From positions 341,682 to 405,681 of the forward strand of contig NZ_JASISM010000004.1 in NCBI RefSeq assembly GCF_030063145.1: a DNA stretch of 64,000 nt, given 5' to 3'. Both the position numbers and the translations under genes were made by a program. The DNA is from Cryobacterium sp. PH31-L1 (lineage in GTDB: Bacteria; Actinomycetota; Actinomycetes; Actinomycetales; Microbacteriaceae). How positions within the stretch are numbered: the stretch's first letter is position 1; each line of letters begins with the position of its first letter. The notes under the pieces were generated by a model, which was given only the letters and a program-made list of their open reading frames with translations, was not told where the DNA came from and did not search any database. Of this stretch, positions 35,178 through 43,008 are shown piece by piece.

Positions 35178-35822
35178 ATGGCCGGAACCTGCGTGTACAC
35201 GATCGGGCATTCGACTCATCCGCTTGATGAGTTCGTCAGAATGCTTAAGGCAAATGGCATCGAACGGCTCATCGACGTGCGCACCGTGCCGGGGTCGCGT
35301 CACAATCCGCAATTCGGGGAAAGCGAGCTCCTGACCAGCATGCCGGCCGCCGGTATCGACTACCAGCGGCTCACCGAGATCGACCGGTCTAGGGTGTGCA
35401 GCATGACTCGCTTCGTGATCGACGCACCGACCCTGCTGCACATCGTCGCCACCGACCTGCGCGTCGGCGCGAGCCATCAGATCGTCGCACCCAGCATCAT
35501 CCGCTCGCAGGCTCTGGCCATACTGTTTGCTGCCGTTCGCGCCGGGGATATCACTGAGGAGCAGGCCCTCGAGCAGCACGGGCGCCTCACCGCGCTGAAG
35601 ATGCGGCTACTCGGCGATCGGATCTCGCGCCGTACGACGTGGCGCGTCGCCCGCGACCATGGCTGGGAGACTACGTACGAGGCAGAATACATCGCGGTCA
35701 CGGTGCTCCAAGCAGATGCACTGATCACCGTCGACTCGGCCCTCGCGGCGAAAGCCGAAGGGCTCGTGCCGCTCGCCGACCTCGACGCGCTGACCTCAGG
35801 CGCGCTCAAAACGGATGCCTGA
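35178..35822 (+). CDS. Truncated DUF488 domain joined in frame to a PIN-domain protein
   Basis: The 214-residue reading frame starts as DUF488 (CVYTIGHSTHPLDEFVRMLK, then IERLIDVRTVPGSRHNPQFG) but loses that homology after about residue 70. It lacks the C-terminal half of DUF488 with its Cys-x-x-x-His-Arg segment. From Met76 (ATG at 35403, with AGGGTG upstream) it reads as a complete ~139-residue PIN protein: first acidic residue in TRFVIDAPTLLHIV, later ones in YEAEYIAVTVLQADALITVDSALA. It may be made as a fusion, or the PIN part may start at 35403 behind a DUF488 stump. No antitoxin gene is adjacent. Confidence 0.8.
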   Translation: MAGTCVYTIGHSTHPLDEFVRMLKANGIERLIDVRTVPGSRHNPQFGESELLTSMPAAGIDYQRLTEIDRSRVCSMTRFVIDAPTLLHIVATDLRVGASHQIVAPSIIRSQALAILFAAVRAGDITEEQALEQHGRLTALKMRLLGDRISRRTTWRVARDHGWETTYEAEYIAVTVLQADALITVDSALAAKAEGLVPLADLDALTSGALKTDA

Positions 35823-35889
35823 CCGGCGTCGGGCGTGGCATGCTTGACTCTCCTGTAGGCACGCTGCCTGCGGCACGAAGGAGTGCACC

Positions 35890-36258
35890 ATGGACATGCG
35901 ACTGGAACTTGTTCCAATACCCTCGACGGACGTCGACCGCAGCAAAGCCTTTTACGTCGATCAGTTGGGCTTTCGCCTCGATCACGACGTGGAACCCGGC
36001 AACGGGATGCGGGTCGTGCAGCTGACGCCGCCGGGGTCGGCCTGCTCTATCGCCATCGGAGTGGGATTCAGCGACCCGAACGCCGCACCGGTGCAGAACC
36101 TCCACCTGGTGGTCGACGATGTCGAGGCGGCTCGGGCAACTCTGATCGAGAAGGGTGTTGCCGTGTCCGACGTCAACGACATGGGCGGCGGCGTGCGCTA
36201 CGCCTTCTTCAGCGACCCCGACAAAAACTCCTGGGCGCTGCAACAAATCTCCCGTTAG
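35890..36258 (+). CDS. VOC (glyoxalase/bleomycin-resistance fold) protein
   Basis: A 122-residue protein with the two beta-alpha-beta-beta-beta units of the vicinal oxygen chelate fold: MRLELVPIPSTDVDRSKAFYVDQLGF, then LHLVVDDVEAARATLIEKGV and GVRYAFFSDPDKNSWALQQ. The last segment carries the usual C-terminal position for a metal ligand. The substrate cannot be assigned. AAGGAG lies close before the ATG. Confidence 0.9.
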   Translation: MDMRLELVPIPSTDVDRSKAFYVDQLGFRLDHDVEPGNGMRVVQLTPPGSACSIAIGVGFSDPNAAPVQNLHLVVDDVEAARATLIEKGVAVSDVNDMGGGVRYAFFSDPDKNSWALQQISR

Positions 36259-36281
36259 GCGCGACTCCGCAGAGAATAGGC

Positions 36282-36653
36282 TCAGTTGTTATTGACGATT
36301 ATCGGGGCCGTCTGATAAGTGAAACTGACTCCACTTATTTCGGCCGATGACTTAAAGCCAAGCCTATATGTGACAGACATAATAAGGATGTTTTCAACAC
36401 CATCATTGAGACTTGAATTCTCCGCGAGGACTGATTCTACCGTTGGTTCCGCTGCAGAATTGCCGACCGACGCGGCTGCGAAGCCTGCAAGCCCGAGAGT
36501 CAATAGGCCAGCCAGGCTCAGCCCAATGAGCGTGTTTGATGAATTCTTAAGAATGATTTCTGCCCCACCAGATATCTCCGATATTCGTCTACCTCGTAGT
36601 CTCCCCTGTTTGGACCCGCCTGAGGTTCGGTCACCCCTGCACATCGTCGACAC
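36282..36653 (-). CDS. Small exported protein of unknown function
   Basis: Up to 123 residues. A signal-like segment LIGLSLAGLLTLGLAGFAAA is followed by a ~60-residue mature part (EPTVESVLAENSSLNDGVEN through FTYQTAPIIVNNN) with lower GC than its surroundings. The start is uncertain: the only ATG codons are ~40 residues before the signal segment, and a GGTGGGG site sits just before ATC/ATT codons near 36555. It could be a decayed or rare-start gene. Confidence 0.45.
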   Translation of the reverse strand: MSTMCRGDRTSGGSKQGRLRGRRISEISGGAEIILKNSSNTLIGLSLAGLLTLGLAGFAAASVGNSAAEPTVESVLAENSSLNDGVENILIMSVTYRLGFKSSAEISGVSFTYQTAPIIVNNN

Positions 36654-36773
36654 GAGGATCAGAGTTCGGCGACCTCAAGGGCGACTAGCGCTCCCGCACG
36701 TTTCGATTACGATCGGTGGCAACTGTGACCGGGCGCGCTGTGCGAGACCTAGTCTTTCGGCATGTCCACAACG

Positions 36774-36794
36774 GAGTTCCCCGAGACGGGGACT
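36774..36794 (-). terminator. Possible terminator after azoR
   Basis: A short stem (AGTTCCCC with GGGGACT) lies about 80 bases past the azoR stop codon. The remainder of the 220-base gap (36654-36873) shows nothing else I can support. Confidence 0.25.
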
Positions 36795-36873
36795 GTAGCT
36801 CCCACAGCTGCAGCGTTTTGGTGCGAAGCGTACGATTGCGAAGAAACGAGCTATTTGTTGTCATGAATGCGCG

Positions 36874-37521
36874 TCAGCCCAGGCGACGGGCGGCCTCGGC
36901 CGCGGACTCGTGGGCACCCGCCAACTCCTCGTGCTGCTTGGCCACCTCGTCGGCGGCGGCGCCAAAACGTTCGCTCAGCGTGCGCGTGGCCACGATCGTT
37001 TCCAGCGTCATCCCTAGGGCGTTCGCCAGAATCAGGGACAGCGCGGGAAGCGCGTGGTCGTCGAACTCCGTGCACGTTCCGGCGTCGTAGACGCCACCGC
37101 GGGTCGACACGAGCACGGCCGGACGACCGGCCAGCGGCTGCTGACTGGCGGGATCGTTGAACGGTGCCGTCACCGCCGGCAGGTGAATGTAGTCGATCCA
37201 GGCCTTCAACGTCGACGGCATCGAATAGTTGTAGAGCGGAACACCGATCAGCAGCACGTCGGCGGCAAGAAGTTCAGCGATGAGCGCCTGCTGCAAAGCT
37301 TCCTGCTCGGCGCTGGGGTTCGCACCCTCGGGACGGAGGTGTGGCGGAAAGTGCAGCGCGGCATCCGTCAGGTGCGGCAGCGGTTCGCGGTGCAGGTCGC
37401 GGTGAACGACGGTGTGGTCGCTGCCGAGACTGCGCCAAGAGTCCGCGAAGGTTGCGGTGATCGCGCGCGAACGCGAGGTCACGAGGTCTGCGGACGAGTC
37501 GAGGTGCAACAGTGTGGGCAT
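36874..37521 (-). CDS. azoR: FMN-dependent NADH azoreductase
   Basis: A 215-residue flavodoxin-fold reductase. LLHLDSSADLVTSRSRAITATFADSW is the FMN phosphate-binding start, and IGVPLYNYSMPSTLKAWIDY and STRGGVYDAGTC complete the flavin site. AzoR enzymes reduce quinones and azo dyes with NADH. ATG 37521 is preferred to a GTG two codons upstream. It is separated from the permease operon by 185 bases with a long inverted repeat. Confidence 0.93.
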   Translation of the reverse strand: MPTLLHLDSSADLVTSRSRAITATFADSWRSLGSDHTVVHRDLHREPLPHLTDAALHFPPHLRPEGANPSAEQEALQQALIAELLAADVLLIGVPLYNYSMPSTLKAWIDYIHLPAVTAPFNDPASQQPLAGRPAVLVSTRGGVYDAGTCTEFDDHALPALSLILANALGMTLETIVATRTLSERFGAAADEVAKQHEELAGAHESAAEAARRLG

Positions 37522-37578
37522 TCCCACAGCCTAAAGGACGCGAGCCCGCCGCCCCATGAGCGTCCGCAGGACCGGCTC

Positions 37579-37642
37579 GCGGCACTCGTTACGGTTCGTG
37601 GACCCCCTACCAATGAATGCCACCAGCGCTAACGAGTGCCGC
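37579..37642. repeat. Long-loop inverted repeat between azoR and the permease
   Basis: GCGGCACTCGTTA and TAACGAGTGCCGC are perfect 13-bp arms separated by 38 bases. It lies 64 bases past the end of the permease operon and upstream of azoR, so it may end the operon or act at the azoR leader. Confidence 0.5.
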
Positions 37643-37706
37643 CAAGGCCAGCGAGTGACGCGAGCGGCGCGGCATCCGCTCTCAGCAAGCAGATGCCGCA
37701 GCTCGC

Positions 37707-39257
37707 CTACTCCTCGTGCTCGCCGAACCGCGGCGCCGCCAGGCTGAGCGTCTCGCCGCGGAAGAAAGCCGGCCGCACCTTGGACTGCACGAACATAATG
37801 ACAGCGCCGATGAGCAGGATGGCCATGCCGAGCACGAAGACGAGACCGAGCCCGAAGATCTCGGATCCGCTGCCGTAGTTCGGGTCCATGCTGTCGACCA
37901 GGGTCGTGCAGAACAGCACCGCCAGAATAATGCCGCCGATCAGGGGAAACACCAGGGTGAAGAAGGCGTTCCGAACGGTGGCGAACCACTGGCGGCGAAA
38001 GTACCAGACGCAGGCGAACGCGGTCAGGCCGTAGTAGAAGCAGATCATCATACCGAGCGTCGTGATGGTGTCCCAGAGCACGTCTTCACTGACGAAACGC
38101 ATGATCGTGTAGAACCCGGCAGCGACGATCGCTGACGCGATGGTGGCGTACCCGGGGGTGAAGAATCGTGGGCTGACCTTGGCGTAGGCCGGCGGCAACG
38201 CGCCGTAGTGACCCATCGCGAGCAGGGTGCGGGCCGGCGAGACGAACGTGGACTGCAACGAGGCCGCCGAGCTGGAGAGTACAGCGATCGACATGAGAAT
38301 CGCGAACGGGCCGAGCGCCGGGCCGGCTAGGGCGAAGAACACGTTGCCCTGAATCTCCGGGTTGCCGAGGCCAACGCCCACCCCGCCGACACCGGCGAAG
38401 GAAATGGCCGCAATGGCGACGAACAGGTAAAGCACCATGACGATGATCACGGTGAGGGTTGCGGCCCGGCCCGGGGTCGAGCGCGAGCCCTTGGTCTCTT
38501 CCGACATGGTCAGGGTGACATCCCAGCCCCAGAAGATGAAGATCGACAGGCTCAGTCCGGCCGCGAAGGCGGAGAAGGAGGTCACGGCGAAGGGGTTGAA
38601 CCAGGACAGCGAGACCGGTGTGGGGTCGAAGGCCGTTCCGCTGGCAATGTGTACGAAGGCCATGATGCCGAAGCCGACCAGCACGATCAGCTGAAATCCG
38701 ACCAGCCAGTACTGCACCTTCTGGGTGGTCTGCATGTCCCGATAGCTGATCCAGGTGGCGGCGAAGATGAAGACCAGACAGGTGCCCACGTTGATCCACG
38801 GATTGCCGGCGAGACCCGCGATCTCGGCGCTGTTGCCGAAGATCTGCGAGAGCATTAGGTAGAAGAAGTCGACCGCGATACCGGCGAGGTTGCTGAGCAC
38901 CACGACGGTGGCGGCGATGAGCCCCCAGCCGGACATCCAGCCGATCCATGGGCCGAAGGCACGGGTAGCCCAGGTGAAGCTCGTCCCGCTGTCCGGCATC
39001 GCCTTGTTCAGTTCGCGGTAGCCGAGGGCGACCAGCAGCATGGGGATGAACCCGGCCACGAAGATCGCGGGCAACTGCAAACCGACCTCGGCCACCGTCG
39101 GGCCGAGGGCTCCGGTGAGCGTGTAGGCCGGGGCGATACAGGAGATCCCGATGACGACGGCCCCGACCAGACCGACCGAGCCGGCGCTCAGCCCCTTCTT
39201 GGAGATTCCCCCCGTCGTTTTTTCAACGGCTTCACTGGCGTTGATTTCAAGTGTCAT
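37707..39257 (-). CDS. APC-family amine/amino acid permease
   Basis: A 516-residue, 12-helix APC permease (VGAVVIGISCIAPAYTLTGALG, then FIPMLLVALGYRELNKAMPDSGTSFTWATRAFGPWIGWMSGW). It is last in the gabT-gabD-amine oxidase-Usp-permease unit, 6 bases after the Usp gene, so it probably imports putrescine, GABA or a related amine. Family and position support this; substrate specificity is inference. Confidence 0.92.
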   Translation of the reverse strand: MTLEINASEAVEKTTGGISKKGLSAGSVGLVGAVVIGISCIAPAYTLTGALGPTVAEVGLQLPAIFVAGFIPMLLVALGYRELNKAMPDSGTSFTWATRAFGPWIGWMSGWGLIAATVVVLSNLAGIAVDFFYLMLSQIFGNSAEIAGLAGNPWINVGTCLVFIFAATWISYRDMQTTQKVQYWLVGFQLIVLVGFGIMAFVHIASGTAFDPTPVSLSWFNPFAVTSFSAFAAGLSLSIFIFWGWDVTLTMSEETKGSRSTPGRAATLTVIIVMVLYLFVAIAAISFAGVGGVGVGLGNPEIQGNVFFALAGPALGPFAILMSIAVLSSSAASLQSTFVSPARTLLAMGHYGALPPAYAKVSPRFFTPGYATIASAIVAAGFYTIMRFVSEDVLWDTITTLGMMICFYYGLTAFACVWYFRRQWFATVRNAFFTLVFPLIGGIILAVLFCTTLVDSMDPNYGSGSEIFGLGLVFVLGMAILLIGAVIMFVQSKVRPAFFRGETLSLAAPRFGEHEE

Positions 39258-39263
39258 GCTCTA

Positions 39264-40133
39264 TTACTTCCCCGTCTCGGTGAAATCTCGCGGCACCACG
39301 ATGAGCGGCACCGGCAATTCGCGCAGCATTTTGGCCGCGATCGAACCTAGAAAAAGTCGATGTGGTTGCGCCAGCCGGCTGGAGCCGACGATGCAGACCT
39401 CGGCCGGGTCCCAGTGCAGGCCGCGCACGGCATGCTCGATGCTGCCGCCGGAAGCGACGCTGGCGGTGACCTCGAGCCCGTCCATCAGGTGTTCGGTGGC
39501 GTAGTCGAGCACGGCCTGGGCGTGGTCGGCGGCCAGCTGAATGGTCTGGGCGTCGGCACCGGGGCGGTCGATCGCGACGAGGGAGACCAGCCGTAGCGGG
39601 GCATCCACTGTGCGGGCCAAGCGGATGCCGGCCGTCAGCAGTCCGTCGGCCCCCGGCTTGGTGCCGACCGCGCAGGTGACTCGGCCGATCGGTTCGTCGG
39701 TGCCCATCGCGCGGCTGCCTTCCGGAGCCAGCGCAACGGGAACGTGGGAGGAGTGCAGCAGACCGCCCGCGACACTGCCGATGGCGAAGCGCCCCAGCAG
39801 GCCGTGGGTGGCCGCGCCGACCACGATCAGGTTGGCCTGCAGGCGCTCGGCCGCTTTGAGCAGCCCCCGCGTGAAGGAGTCGGCGTGTTCAAGGTGGGTG
39901 TGCACGGAGATGCCGGCAGGAACCAGGGTCAGTGCCTCGGCCAGCCAGACCTCGGCCGTTTCGAGCAGCAGTCGATGGTAGCCGGGATCGGTGGGGGTGA
40001 GCGTCGCACGCTCCCCCGCGTTGAGCACGAGCACGATGTCCAGTTCGGCGCCCGGCGCGCGGGCGAGGCGCACGCCGAGGGCGAGGGCATCCGCTCCCGC
40101 GGGGGTAGCGGTATAACCGACCAGAAACCTCAC
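39264..40133 (-). CDS. Tandem universal stress protein
   Basis: A 289-residue protein with two Usp domains (about 1-140 and 150-289). The first keeps the nucleotide-binding pattern VVGAATHGLLGRFAIGSV. The second has IVGSSRLAQPHRLFLGS, with the first glycine-x-x-glycine spacing altered. Usp proteins bind ATP and modulate stress survival or partner proteins. It overlaps the amine oxidase gene by 4 bases and precedes the permease by 6, so it belongs to the amine catabolic operon. Confidence 0.92.
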   Translation of the reverse strand: MRFLVGYTATPAGADALALGVRLARAPGAELDIVLVLNAGERATLTPTDPGYHRLLLETAEVWLAEALTLVPAGISVHTHLEHADSFTRGLLKAAERLQANLIVVGAATHGLLGRFAIGSVAGGLLHSSHVPVALAPEGSRAMGTDEPIGRVTCAVGTKPGADGLLTAGIRLARTVDAPLRLVSLVAIDRPGADAQTIQLAADHAQAVLDYATEHLMDGLEVTASVASGGSIEHAVRGLHWDPAEVCIVGSSRLAQPHRLFLGSIAAKMLRELPVPLIVVPRDFTETGK

Positions 40134-41497
40134 GCGGTGACCCGGATTCGCTGGGCGATGATCGCCGCAGCGGATTCCTGGCCGACCCGAATGGCACCGT
40201 CAACGTGCTGATAGCCCTTGCCGGCCATATCGCTGCAGGAGAAGGAGATCGGGCCAACGGGGCTGCGCAGTTCGGCGCCATACCGGGCCAGTCCGCCCAT
40301 GTCGAAACTCGCGGCGTAGGCGCCACGGGTCCATTCCTCGGAACCCCAGTCGCTCTCGTAATAGACGACCGGGTGCAGCGCCTGCGCACCGTAGTAGTGC
40401 GACAGAGATTCCAGGATGCGCGTCCTGCGCTCGTCGGCGGTCAGCGCGAAGACGGCATCCGCTTCCTCGTCGGAAACAAAGCCCACCAGGGTGCCCCGCG
40501 GGTCCTCGAAGTTGGTGTTGTCGTAGGCCTCGTGCACGAGCTCGTAGGGGCTGAACGCTGTCCCCGAGAGGTCATCGGCGCGCCAAAACGGAGTCTCGTA
40601 GACGGCGTGCACCTTGATCACGAAGCCCATGGAGAGGTGCTGGTGCAACTGCTGCTGGCGGCGCGGCAAGGGCGGTTCGAAACTGATGCGGCTGATCAGG
40701 GGCGGCGGGACCGCCACGATGGCGTGGCGGGCGGTAACCGTCATGCCGTCGGCCACGACGGTGACACCGGCCTCGTTCCAGGCCAGGCTGCGCACCGGCT
40801 GCCCGAGGAATACGTCGCTGCCCAGGTTCGCGGCGAGAAGCAGCGGCACCTGCTGCAGTCCGCCGACGACTCGTTCGTCGAGAATGAAATCGGCGTCGAC
40901 GAGGTTGCTGAACGAACCAGCGCTGGCCGCCATGAGCAGAGCCTGCAGTGCCGAGAAGGCGTGCGCGGGCTTGGTGAGCATGGCTCCGGCAATGAACATG
41001 CCGATATTGTCGCGGGCTTCCTGGTCGTCGGTCTGGGTCTCGAGCCAGCGGCTGAAGGACACCTCGTCGAGTTCCTTGGCGAGCGGATGCTCCCACGGGC
41101 TGTCCGGGTTGATCTCGGCCACGAGGGCGTCCAGTTTCTCAATCAGACCGACGATCTGGGCTTCGGTGCCGGCCGGGACCGGAAAGATGTCGCCGTCGAA
41201 CCGGTTCACCACGCCGGCGGCATTGATGTAGATGTTGCGACCGGCTCGGTAACGCGGATAGGTCGCCAGGCCCAGCTCGGCCAGGGTCTCTTTGAGGGCA
41301 TGCTGGTCGGGCGAGACCCACTGGCCGCCGATCTCGAGCATGGCGCCCTCGATCTGGTCGGTCCACAGGCGCCCGCCGACGCGGTCGCGGGCTTCCAGCA
41401 CGGCGACGGTCAGGCCGGCTTTCTGCAGTGCGGTGGCGGCGGTGAGACCGGATGCCCCGGCGCCGATAATAACGACGTCACGATCAATCGTGGTCAT
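40130..41497 (-). CDS. puo: Flavin amine oxidase, putrescine oxidase-like
   Basis: A 455-residue FAD amine oxidase. The dinucleotide-binding start VVIIGAGASGLTAATALQKAGLTVAVLEARDRVGGR, the segment LEIGGQWVSPDQ, and the C-terminal SFSCSDMAGKGYQHVDGAIRVGQESA are typical of the monoamine/putrescine oxidase family. With gabT and gabD upstream, the likely reaction is putrescine + O2 to 4-aminobutanal, NH3 and H2O2. It is cytoplasmic, with no signal peptide. Confidence 0.9.
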   Translation of the reverse strand: MTTIDRDVVIIGAGASGLTAATALQKAGLTVAVLEARDRVGGRLWTDQIEGAMLEIGGQWVSPDQHALKETLAELGLATYPRYRAGRNIYINAAGVVNRFDGDIFPVPAGTEAQIVGLIEKLDALVAEINPDSPWEHPLAKELDEVSFSRWLETQTDDQEARDNIGMFIAGAMLTKPAHAFSALQALLMAASAGSFSNLVDADFILDERVVGGLQQVPLLLAANLGSDVFLGQPVRSLAWNEAGVTVVADGMTVTARHAIVAVPPPLISRISFEPPLPRRQQQLHQHLSMGFVIKVHAVYETPFWRADDLSGTAFSPYELVHEAYDNTNFEDPRGTLVGFVSDEEADAVFALTADERRTRILESLSHYYGAQALHPVVYYESDWGSEEWTRGAYAASFDMGGLARYGAELRSPVGPISFSCSDMAGKGYQHVDGAIRVGQESAAAIIAQRIRVTA

Positions 41498-41520
41498 GGT
41501 TGCTCCTGTGTTGGGTGGGA

Positions 41521-43008
41521 TTAGGACGCGGGAATGAGGGTGTATTTGGTCGAGAGGTATTCGTTGATGCCTTCCAGGCCACCCTCCCGACCGAGACCGG
41601 ACTGCTTGACTCCGCCGAACGGTGCCGCGGCGTTGGAAACCAAGCCGGTGTTCAGGCCCATCATTCCGGTGTCGATACTGTCGATCATACGGTGTGAACG
41701 TGCGATATCGGTGGTGAAAACATATCCGATCAGACCATATTCGGTGTCATTTGCCATTTGAATGGCCTCTTCGTCTGTTTCGAAGGTTGTAATCGCGACG
41801 ACGGGGCCGAAGATCTCTTCCCGCACCAGGCGGCTGTCAGAGCTCACACCGGTCAACACGGTGGGAGCGTAAAACGAGCCGGGTCCATCGGGGCGGGTGC
41901 CGCCGGTGAGCAGCGTGGCGCCGCGCGTGAGGGCATCCTGCACGAGGGCGTCAACGTTGTCGACGGCTGTCTCCGTCACGAGCGGTCCAAAATTCACGGC
42001 GGGGTCGATGCCGGGGCCCTGCACGAGCGCATTCACCCGTTCGGTGAGTCGGCGGCCGAATTCCTCGGCGATCGACGCCTGCACGATGAACCGGTTGGCC
42101 GCCGTGCAGGCCTGGCCGGTGTTGCGAAACTTCGCGAGCATGGCGCCGTTGACGGCCTTGCCGAGGTCGGCGTCGGCGAACACGACGAAGGGGGCGTTGC
42201 CGCCGAGCTCCATCGAGGTACGCAGCACGTTCTGGGCCGCCTGAGCGATCAAGGCGCGACCCACCGCGGTCGACCCGGTGAAGCTCAGCTTGCGCAGCCG
42301 GGGATCGGCGATGATCGGGGCCGAGACGGCCTGCGACTCGGTGGTCGTGATGACGTTCACGACGCCGGCCGGCACACCGGCATCCGTCAGCAGCTGCACG
42401 AACAGCAGGGTGGTCAGGGGTGTCAGTTCAGCCGGCTTGACCACAACGGTGCAGCCAGCGGCGAGCGCCGGGGCAATCTTGCGGGTGGCCATGGCGAGTG
42501 GAAAGTTCCACGGCGTGATCAGGTAGCACGGGCCCACCGGCCGGTGGTTGACGACCATCGTGCCGGTTCCCTCCGGGTTGGCACCGTACCGGCCGTTGAT
42601 GCGCACGGCCTCTTCGCTGAACCAGCGCAGGAACTCGCCGCCGTAGGTCACTTCGCCGTTGGCTTCGGCGATGGGTTTGCCCATCTCGAGCGTCATGAGC
42701 GTGGCGAAGTCGTCCCGGCGTTCCTGCAGCAGGTCGAAGGCGCGGCGCAGAATCTCGGCGCGTATTCGAGCCGGAGTTACTGCCCAGGAGTCCGCGGCCT
42801 CGACAGCCGCGTCGAGGGCGCGGGCGCCATCGGCGACGGATGCGTTCTGGATGGTTTTCAGCACCCGACCGGTGGCGGGGTCGGTCACCACGATCGGCTC
42901 CCCGGTGCCGTTCACCCACTGCCCGTTGATGTAGAGCTGATCGGGTACGCGGGCCAGGAGTGCGACCTGACCGCTGGAGCGCACAGCGCCCTCGATAACG
43001 GCGCTCAT
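41521..43008 (-). CDS. gabD: NAD(P)-dependent succinate-semialdehyde/aminobutanal dehydrogenase
   Basis: A 495-residue aldehyde dehydrogenase with the catalytic Cys301 (GQACTAANRF), general base Glu in MELGGNAPFVVF, and cofactor loop FTGSTAVGRALI. It should oxidise succinate semialdehyde to succinate, and may also act on 4-aminobutanal, for which no other dehydrogenase is seen here. ATG 43008 overlaps the gabT stop by 4 bases; the frame stays open to 43605 inside gabT, but that part is only a shadow. Confidence 0.93.
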   Translation of the reverse strand: MSAVIEGAVRSSGQVALLARVPDQLYINGQWVNGTGEPIVVTDPATGRVLKTIQNASVADGARALDAAVEAADSWAVTPARIRAEILRRAFDLLQERRDDFATLMTLEMGKPIAEANGEVTYGGEFLRWFSEEAVRINGRYGANPEGTGTMVVNHRPVGPCYLITPWNFPLAMATRKIAPALAAGCTVVVKPAELTPLTTLLFVQLLTDAGVPAGVVNVITTTESQAVSAPIIADPRLRKLSFTGSTAVGRALIAQAAQNVLRTSMELGGNAPFVVFADADLGKAVNGAMLAKFRNTGQACTAANRFIVQASIAEEFGRRLTERVNALVQGPGIDPAVNFGPLVTETAVDNVDALVQDALTRGATLLTGGTRPDGPGSFYAPTVLTGVSSDSRLVREEIFGPVVAITTFETDEEAIQMANDTEYGLIGYVFTTDIARSHRMIDSIDTGMMGLNTGLVSNAAAPFGGVKQSGLGREGGLEGINEYLSTKYTLIPAS

